A DNA stretch of 64,000 bases from Corbicula japonica. Lineage: Eukaryota > Mollusca > Bivalvia > Venerida > Cyrenidae. The translations under genes were made by a program, and so were the position numbers. Every line of letters begins with the position of its first letter. Positions within the stretch are counted from its first letter, which is position 1. The notes beneath the pieces are model-generated. The model saw only the letters and a list, made by a program, of their open reading frames with translations, was not told where the DNA came from and did not search any database. Positions 56,261-64,000 of the stretch are shown one piece after another. The DNA is taken from positions 576,001 to 640,000 of the forward strand of contig JAZAYU010000265.1 of the NCBI GenBank assembly GCA_038501625.1. Direction: 5' to 3'.

Positions 56261-57204
56261 ACATGTATTCAGAATGTCTTTCAGAGTTTTTAACTGTTCA
56301 AGAGCAGTCTAACATTTCCTTTTTATATGGTTTTCAAAGGGTACTGGTAAAGTATACAGCAAGGTCCCTCACTTTATCTACACACCTTATTTGATAACCA
56401 CCATATCTATACTGGATATGTTGTTATAAAGATCCCTGTTTTCGAATTGTTCATTTTCAATTTGAAATGTTTAATCACCTAATGACGCCCTTTACATTCA
56501 CCTAGTTGCTGTAGTACAGATGTTTTATTTTGAAAGTTTTCTGCTTGAATCTTTAAAGCGAATATTTGTGATTGTTTGCATATTCATAAAGATCAGCTGG
56601 TATTTTCATTCAACCTTATTGAGATCAAAAGTACAAACATTTCAGTTTTAACATAAGATGCAAGCAATATGGGACTGAAAAAAAGAAAATCAAACAATCT
56701 TTTGTTGTTTTCTGATTTATTGATTCAACTTTAATCTCTGCATGTACCATTTACATATTGATGTACATTATTATTATTATTATTATTATTGATATTATTA
56801 TTATTATTATTATTGAAAAACAACAATGTAATGCAGTGGCATATCCAGTGGGTGTTCAGTAGGGTTGTTCAAACCCCCTTTTTCGGCAGCAATATTTTAT
56901 TTACATGGGGATTTTGACTAGAAAGTTGGAAATTTTCATATAAATACCCAATGACTGCCCTTAAAGCGCTTCATTTTTTGGAAATCTTTGATCCATCCCT
57001 GAAAATGACTTCAATCATAGTCTTCAGAAAAAAAAACTTAATGCAAACTTCAAAGAATTTAATGCATTTACTCTAGAAACTGTCACTTCGTCATACATAA
57101 TATACAAATTTTTATTTATAAAATTTTCAAATGTCTCCTGAACAAAAAAGACCTGAAAGCAGCAAGAAAATGAATGATTAAAAGTTATTTGCTAAATCTG
57201 TCAA
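56261..57204. other. Intergenic DNA with an ATT microsatellite
   Basis: (att)n at about 56767-56814, interrupted once by gat. Nothing else recognised. Confidence 0.7.
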
Positions 57205-57405
57205 AATAATCTCCCTTTAATGCCATGCTAGGCAATATTTATGTAAAGGGAAGTAATCTCCCTTCAATACCATGCTATGCAATAGTTATGTAAAGGGAAG
57301 TAATCTCTCTGTGTTGTCATGCTATGACAATATTGAAGTAAAAGGAAGTAAACTCCCTGTAATTCCATGTGAAGCAATATTTATGTAAATGGAAGTAACT
57401 ACATG
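57205..57405 (+). repeat. Tandem repeat, about 58-bp unit, four copies
   Basis: Unit gtaatctccctttaatgccatgc...gcaatatttatgtaaagggaa, with gagataacttcc-like bivalve flavour; copies diverge to the right. Confidence 0.8.
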
Positions 57406-57939
57406 TACTGTGCATTAACATATACTATGGAATAAGTATGAGTTTTGTTGGTATTTTTCTTCATTGTTGCCTGAAAGACAGGGTTGGATTTAAGATTTCT
57501 AGAAAAGGGGTATCATTTGGGGCAGTCTTATGGTAGTTAATAATGATTATTTCCAATTTTCTGCCAAAATCCCATGAAAATTAAGTACTGCTGCTCAAAA
57601 AGGGGGAAAGTTGGAAATGATCGTTAAGGCTGTCCCAAAGAAACCTTATTCTGGAAATCTCATGTCCGGCCCTGTAAAAGATGTCTCATGGTCCTAAAAA
57701 ACTAATTTGCACTAGTTTCATTCAACATGTTCATCATACAGAATACTTGTAACCTTTATTGCCTTAAGACAAATAATTAGCCCTTGAACAGGCCTCGTCT
57801 TTTGATATAACAAACCAAATTATGGAATGAAATAGATTTATGAATGTATGAGCTGGCTTTGCTTTTTACTTTAACCCCATTACTCAATATATACGTCTTT
57901 TATGGCATGTGGCAGATCCATGCCATCTGATCTGTGCCA
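57406..57939. other. Intergenic DNA
   Basis: Nothing recognised. Confidence 0.3.
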
Positions 57940-58072
57940 AAGGTTATAAAACTGAGCATGGAAACCAGTCTCAAATCTCAAGTAAACCAGTCGCCAATTC
58001 AGCCATTCAGCCAATCAGATGCTTTGATTTGTGACTGGTTTCCAAACTTATTTTTATATCCTTCAGCCCAGA
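57940..58072. repeat. Palindromic MITE P1, third copy
   Basis: aaaggttataaaactgagca at the left; cagtcgccaattcagcc in the centre; the right arm is more diverged. Confidence 0.8.
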
Positions 58073-58339
58073 TGGTATAGATGTGCAGGCTGTTCTGGGT
58101 AAACACTCTTTGCCTGTGCCATAAAGATTGTTTCTATGGAGTAAAGGGTTAAATGTGACATGAAATATGATGTCTTAATATTTATCTTTGGATGTTCTGT
58201 GATATAGATTATGAGTATAGAAAACAAGCGGGTGTGTATATATGTTATACTAATGCTGACCTACATGCATATACTGACAGAGACTTGTCACATATGGATT
58301 AGCATATTTTAACAACTCCATGTTATGTGACTGTTATCC

Positions 58340-60715
58340 CATTGTCGATCCAGATCAGCCAGCACATCCATGACATCTGATCAGGATCTTCACTGTTTGC
58401 TTTACATTCATGATATTATTTTTTACTAAGATGTGACCATTGCAGCTTCAGAAAAGATGGCATGAATGTGAAAGCTGATCTGGATCTACACTGGTCACAC
58501 ACGTTAAAATGTGTATATGGAGTAATATGGAGTATATACTCTATAAACACAGGTTTTATCACATGTGAAAACAGTGTAGATCCAGACACACCAGCACATT
58601 CATGCTATCTGATCTGGATCTACACTGTTCACTTTTTCATTTCTTAGGTTGAATCTGAGCATAAAGCAAACAGTAAAGACCCTGATCAGATGGCATGAAT
58701 GTGCCACCTGATCTGGATCTACACTGTTGGCACATCAATAAAATGCCTTTATATGTAATAATGAGTTAAACATAATAAACTATATCTTCAAGAATGTTGA
58801 TTGTAATCAACTTTGGAACTAGTACTCAACTTTCAGTCAAGATCTGATGTTTTTATTTTCTGGGAAGAATTCATTTTTTCTTAAGTTTGTCTTCTTCTTT
58901 GATCATTATTTTTTAACTTACCATGTAATTTGGGTTTAAAATATGATTTGATTTGCTTTATATCTGTACTCAATTTAAGTGAAGTGAGTAAAATTAATTG
59001 CCCTATCTATTTAATTTCAGACTTTAATCTACTGAAAATTTTTTCAAGAATCAAGACAAGCAAATTCAGAAATGGAGATAACTCTAACCATCACAAGTCA
59101 AACCATATGAGATTCATTTATCTCCCTTTCATAAGAAGTTGAAATTTAAGGTCATATCATTTACCATACTTTATAATACAAGCATGAAGTTGCAAGCTGC
59201 AACTATTTAACATAAAATAACTGCTTAATATGTTAAAAAGTTCTTTTCAAACATTGGTGTGTATAAAAACATGGAATATACAAGAATAATTTTCACATAT
59301 ACATAGTATCTGTGTTACATTCTTAAAAAATAGGGACTAAACAATATTGTTTCTGAAAGTGACCCTCAGCATAAGGACACTAAAAAATTACCAATCCTTA
59401 TATTGCCCCAAAATACATATATATATTCTTTGTATTTAATTTTCTTGAGAGATATTTGCTATATATTATATAAAATATGCTTGCATTGTTTCATGAAAGA
59501 GTATGCGAGATAGAAACTTCATGTTTAAGGCAAGAAATAATTAAATATTGCACATATAAATGAGTATATGAATGGAAGTAACACACAAGTGATATCCAGA
59601 AAAAAATGTTAGAATTTGGACATTTAAGCTGAAATGCCTGCGATTCCTTATAAAATTTATATAATTTCTATTGAATACTTTTCTTTTACACTTTACCCCC
59701 ATGGGATATGGGTGTTTTCCATGGTGGAACAGTGAGTAGATCAAGATCAGCTGGCAAATCTGTGCTTTCTGACCAACAAGCAAACAGTGTAGATTCTGAC
59801 AAGATGGAACCGATGTGCTGGCTGATCTGGATCTACATTATTTTGATTCATTAGGTTATTTCTGACCAAGATGCAACCAGTGCAGGTCCAGATCAGATAG
59901 CACAGATGTGCCAGCTGATCTGGATCTACACTGTTTGCCCAAGTAATAAAGTAATATACATGATATAAGTATTAAATAGTTAACTGAGAAATGGTCAGTA
60001 TAGAAATTAGAATCAGGTAGGCCTACATGTAAGACTGCATAAATTCACACCAGGCTAATCTGGTTCTACACTGTTTGATTCTGTGTCAAAAATACAGATC
60101 AGCTAGCTGATCTTGATCAAAAATGATTGCACTTATACAACAGCCATATCCCATTGAGTTTAGAGAAAATGTATTTTAGCAGGTATATGGTTAATAGGTT
60201 ATCATAATATCATAAAACAAATTAACCCTTTCCTGGATATATGTGCATTTTTACCCATGTGCAACCAGTGTAGATCCAGATCAGCAGGAACATCAGTGCT
60301 GTCTGATCAGGATCTGCACTGGTCGCATTTTGGTCGGAAATATCCTAATGAATCAAAAAGTGAACAGTTTAGATCCTGATCAGATGGCACAGATGTGCCG
60401 GCTGATCTGGATCTAAACTGTTTGCCCTAGCAATAAATGTGTATCTATACAGGAAAGGGTTAAGGACTACTTGGAAATGATACTAAACCTTTACTCCAAG
60501 GATACACCTTTTATTATATGGGCAACTTGTGTAGATCTAGATCAGCTGGCACATCCATGCTGTCTGATCTGGATCTACACTAGTCCTTTCTTGGTCTGAA
60601 ATAATCTGCTTCTTGGTTAGAAGTAACCTAGGGTAAATATTCTAAAAGTGAACAGTGCAGATCCTAATTAGCCAGCACAGATGTGCCAGCTGATCTGGAT
60701 CTACACTGTTTGAAC
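58340..60715. repeat. Cluster of palindromic repeat family P2
   Basis: At least eight partial units. Each combines aacagtgtagatccagatca, gc(t/c)ggcacat and its mirror gtgctgtctgatctggatct, acactggt. Best copies: 58445-58640, 58660-58740, 59730-59945, 60250-60430 and 60510-60715. Pairs of half-units face each other, often with a variable spacer holding tcagaaataacc-like sequence. No ORF. Confidence 0.8.
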
Positions 60716-60817
60716 ATGAAATACAGTAAAAGTTGTATTAATGGATTTAAAGGTTAAGTTAATATATCAACAGTTTCGTGTAAATGAATATCTTTCACTT
60801 TTCATTAACATGGCTGA

Positions 60818-60935
60818 AGATTATAAAACTGAGATTTTAAATCAGTCTCAAATCTCAAGCATCTGATTGGCTGAAATGGCGACCAGTTCCATTCTCCATT
60901 CTGTTTTCCATTCTCAGTTTTATAATCTTGGGACC
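60818..60935. repeat. Palindromic MITE P1, fourth copy
   Basis: gaagattataaaactgag, catctgattggctgaaatgg, cgaccag; right arm with ttctcagttttataatcttg; a short ccattctccattctg expansion lies in the right half. Confidence 0.85.
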
Positions 60936-61029
60936 ATGTTTTGTTCAGGTGAAGGGTGATTGTTCCACTGAATTTGAAAAGTATGTGTTGACTGATGTAA
61001 AATCTGATAGAGTTTTCTTTGGCTTTTTT

Positions 61030-61510
61030 CCTTCATTGATGTATTTTTCTCCAGTCGAATATTTACCGGATTCTAAAAATAATTGCCACTATGAATCTGA
61101 TACACGTAACACAGTTTCAGAGTTTGCTTTCTTGTCCTTTATTGATGTATTTTTACAGTTTTATGTTTCCTGCATTCCAAATTATTGCCACTATGAATCG
61201 AATAACTCCATTTAAAGGTTCGGCTTTTAATCTTTATTGATGTATTTTTCAAGTCGTTGAATGTTTCCCAGATTCCACAACACAAATAATTGCTACGCCG
61301 AAATCAAATAAGGCTGTTTCAGAGTTTATGAATTTCTTTGTCTTTTTTTTCTTCACTGATGTATTTTTCAAGTCATCAAATGTTCACAGATTTCATTACA
61401 CAAAAATCAAATAACACTGTTTTAGAGTTTATGAATTTCTTCGGCTTTTTACTTTAATTGATGTATTTTTCCACCCAAATGTTTCCGAGAGTCCACGAAT
61501 TATAGCCACT
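61030..61510 (+). repeat. Tandem repeat, five units of 95-120 bp
   Basis: ttgatgtatttttc recurs at about 61036, 61143, 61238, 61358 and 61458, each followed by aatgtttcc(c/g)agattcca-like and gccactatgaat blocks. The open frame at 60928-61215 spans two units and is not a gene. Confidence 0.8.
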
Positions 61511-61863
61511 ATGATGAATAGAGGTAACAAAAACGGCAGGATTAATAACATCACAGGTTCACCTAAAATGAAAAAACAAAAATATGTATTATTAGGTGTA
61601 AAAGCATTTATTTTCGTGGGCATAAAATCAAGGTTTTCAGTATATCAACATTTTTGTTGGTTCTTAAATTTGATGTTTTTTTCCATTTTGTGATATATGT
61701 TTACATTCTTAAATTTGTGGGCTTTTTTTTCAAAAATTATAATTATATTTTCATACATTTTAATGCAATAATATCCTTTGCTTTTGATAGATCTGTCCGT
61801 GAAATCAACGAAAATTAGTATCCACCCCCCCCCCCCCACCCCCCCCCAAAAAAGAAAAACAAG
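61511..61863. other. AT-rich DNA with a poly-C/A junction
   Basis: Two runs of C near 61825-61848 followed by an A-rich run, right before the composite element. Nothing else. Confidence 0.5.
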
Positions 61864-62439
61864 AGCTGTCAGAGGAGACAGCATGCTCGACTATTCGAAT
61901 CATTTGAAACAAATGCAATTTGAAGATTAAAACAATAACAACTATGGCCATACATGTACATTCATGTGCAATCAGGAAAAATATTAACAAGTGAATGGTA
62001 AGGGAGAAATTCATTTCAAATAACAGAAATAATTCATAAATGTACCATAAATATTAAACTGAATAGGGGAATAACTATGAACATTTAATATTTCTGAATT
62101 TGTTAGAAAACTTGTTAGTAATTTTTTATTAGAGACATTTACTTTTAGTCAAATATCAATCACTTCAGTGATGTTACAGAAAAAGAACTGAAATAAAAAT
62201 ATAATGGAAGTTTGAAGTTGATACCTGAAGTATTTGCAAAGTTATCGATGAAGTGCACTTAAGTGAAAATATAAGTGAAACTAGAAATGTGTCCATGGGA
62301 CACGGATGCCCCACTATGCATCATTTTCAGACACTCAAGTGCAATGATGGGAATAATACGCAATACACAGCCCTGTCATGGTGAACATTTGTGTCAAGTT
62401 TTTTTGAAATCCCTCCATTTATAATGAAGTTACAGCCCG

Positions 62440-63171
62440 GACAAGAAAATTCTATTTTTAGTAACAGCGACCTTGACCTTGGACCTTCAGGCTTGGGTAT
62501 TGTGCGAACACACTGCCTTGTCATAGTGAACATTTGTGCAAAGTTATTTTGAAATCCCTCCATTTATAACAAAGTAACAGCCCGGACAAGATAATTCTAT
62601 TTTTAGTAACAGTGACCTTGACCTTTGACCTACAGGCATGGGCATGGTACGTGACACACCGCCCTGTCATGGTGAACATTTGTGTCAAATTATTTTGAAA
62701 TCCCTCCATTCATAACAAAGTTACAGCCTGGACAAGAGAATTCTATTTTTAGTAACAGTGACCTTGACCTTGGATCTACAGGCATGGGTATTGTGCGGAC
62801 ACACCGCCTTGTCATGTTGAATATTTTTGCCACGATATTTTGAAATCCCTCCATTCATAACAAAGTAACAGCCTAGACAAGAAAATTCTGTTTTTAGTAA
62901 CAGTGACCTTGACCATTGACATACAGGCTTGGGCATGTACGTGACACACCGTCTTGATATGGTGAACAATTATATCAAGTTATTTAAAAATCCAATAAGA
63001 AATAACAAAGTTACAGAGTGAACACGATTTTGCAAGAAAATTCTATTTTTAGTAACAGTGACCTTGACCTTGGACCTACAGGCATGGGTATTGTACGCGA
63101 CATACCACCTTGTCATGGTGAACATTTGTGCCAAGTTATTTTGAAATCCCTCCATTCATAACGAAGTTAAG
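62440..63171 (+). repeat. 145-bp tandem array
   Basis: The phrase tatttttagtaacag recurs at about 62453, 62598, 62744, 62889 and 63044, so the period is 145-146 bp, with one longer unit. Each unit has tgaccttgacc, a caggcatgggta(t/c) block, ccgccttgtcatggtgaaca and gaaatccctccattcataac. Confidence 0.95.
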
Positions 63172-63690
63172 GGCCAACTGTATATTTTGCTTAACACAAA
63201 ATGTAAGTGAAAAAGGGGCATAATTTGAAAAATATTGGAAGGAGGGTTATGGGTCTTGTTGGTTATGATGTATATTTTGATGGTGAAAATATATTTAAAG
63301 TTTCAAGGCAATATCTCAAGTAGTTTTAAAGTTAGGGGCAAAATGCATATTTTGCTTAACACAAAATATATGAAAAAAGGGGCATAACTTGAAACATATT
63401 GACAGCAGAGTTATGGGTCTTGTTGGTAATGATGTAGAATTTGATGCTGAATATATATTCCAAGTTTCAAGTTGATATCTCAAGTAGTTTATAAGTTATG
63501 GACCAAAGTGCATATTTTCCTTAATGCAAAATTTAAGTGAAAAAGGGGCATAACTTGAAAAATATTTGTAGCAGAGTTATGGGTGTTGTTGGTAATGATG
63601 TAGAATTTGATGGTGAATACATATTCCAAGTTTCAAGTTGATATCAGAAGTAGTTTTCAAGTAATGGACCAAAGTGCATTTTTTGTTTAA
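63172..63690 (+). repeat. 166-bp tandem array
   Basis: tattttgcttaacacaaaat at about 63183, 63349 and 63515 (diverged); each unit also has gaaaaaggggcataacttg, gttatgggtcttgttggt and caagtttcaagttgatatc. Confidence 0.9.
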
Positions 63691-63771
63691 CGGACGCCGA
63701 CGCCGACACCGGGGCGAGTAGGATAGCTCCCCTATTCTTCGAATAGTCGAGCTAATTATGATTTCATAGTA

Positions 63772-63948
63772 CAGTGAAACCCCTCTATAACGGACACCTA
63801 AGGGACTGAGGGAACATGTCCTCAATAGCGGGTTGTCCTTAATTGTGGGTTTAAATCAAGAAGAAGAGAACATGTCTGTTCTTTAAAAAATCGCCCATAA
63901 TACCAAGGTGCCAGTAATATCAAGTGGCCGTAATGAGGGGTTTTACTG
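63772..63948. mobile_element. Tc1/mariner-type MITE with TA target duplication
   Basis: cagtgaaacccctctataac at the left and the inverse of cagtaaaacccctcattacg at the right, flanked by TA at 63770-63771 and 63949-63950. 177 bp, no ORF. Confidence 0.85.
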
Positions 63949-64000
63949 TATAAACATCCAGGCAAAATTACAGACAGACAGCCTAACCCTACACCACTAT

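Larger units (their letters stand above)
61864..63752. mobile_element. Composite element with terminal inverted motif and two tandem arrays
   Basis: Left end gagctgtcagaggagacagc (a small hairpin), then gctcgactattcgaa (61885-61899). The right end carries its exact inverse ttcgaatagtcgagc (63738-63752), preceded by ggacgccgacgccgacaccg. Between them: non-repeated AT-rich DNA, a 145-bp array and a 166-bp array. No ORF. Non-autonomous; the plan is like bivalve pearl elements. Confidence 0.8.

Noticed and set aside
60928..61215. 95-codon plus-strand ORF
   Set aside because: It runs through two units of a tandem repeat; other units have stops in the same frame.
62327..63155. Series of minus-strand ORFs with VKVTVTKNRI-like strings
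   Set aside because: Generated by the 145-bp tandem units; typical false ORFs of this bivalve array.

Overview
The window is nuclear DNA of a metazoan, most likely a bivalve mollusc. Evidence: AT-rich, gene-poor sequence; GT-AG introns; tandem arrays built on the bivalve-typical 'gtaacagtgaccttgacc' and 'ggggcataact' units; many foldback MITEs and tRNA-derived SINEs; and an expanded-type NLR gene with a CXorf38/DZIP3-like N-terminus. The species cannot be fixed from sequence alone.

Layout. 0-1.9 kb: 3' exon of an FAD-linked aldonolactone/gulonolactone-oxidase-like gene (minus strand). 2-6.4 kb: a large foldback repeat, SINE pieces, a 20-bp minisatellite, a dead Ty3/Gypsy-type gag-pol and a palindromic MITE. 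7.6-10.1 kb: two adjacent elements with terminal inverted repeats, one CpG-rich and one carrying an orphan ORF and a 21-bp minisatellite. 10-18 kb: mostly featureless, with SINE, hairpin and dispersed-repeat copies. 18.5-19.0 kb: a terminal exon for an ADP-ribosyltransferase-like domain whose catalytic residues look lost. 19.5-24.3 kb: a DIRS-order (Ngaro/PAT-type) tyrosine-recombinase retrotransposon with split direct repeats A1-ORFs-B1-A2-B2. 25-32 kb: repeats, candidate orphan exons and one copy of a two-copy exon-intron cassette.

32.9-39.7 kb is the main cellular gene: a four-exon minus-strand NLR. All three splice junctions join in phase and give about 1291 residues: Cys-rich CXorf38-like/HEPN N-terminus with an RxxxxH motif, an acidic-basic helical linker, NACHT ATPase and an irregular leucine-rich C-terminus. 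This fits a STAND-type innate immune receptor with a possible HEPN RNase effector.

40-46 kb: AT-rich repeats flanked by long inverted arms. 45.9-49.2 kb: a second split-direct-repeat element (A1-YR-B1A2-B2) that has a tyrosine recombinase but no reverse transcriptase. Its repeats are almost identical, its YR frame is broken, and a SINE sits inside it between 49-bp duplications. 49.5-64 kb: composite tandem-array elements, the second copy of the cassette, foldbacks, a tRNA SINE, a LINE RT fragment, a 2.4-kb block of one palindromic repeat family and a mariner-type MITE with TA target duplication.

The cellular genes here (oxidase, ART-like exon, NLR) show no operon-like link. The window is mainly a record of nested transposition around one intact-looking immune receptor gene.
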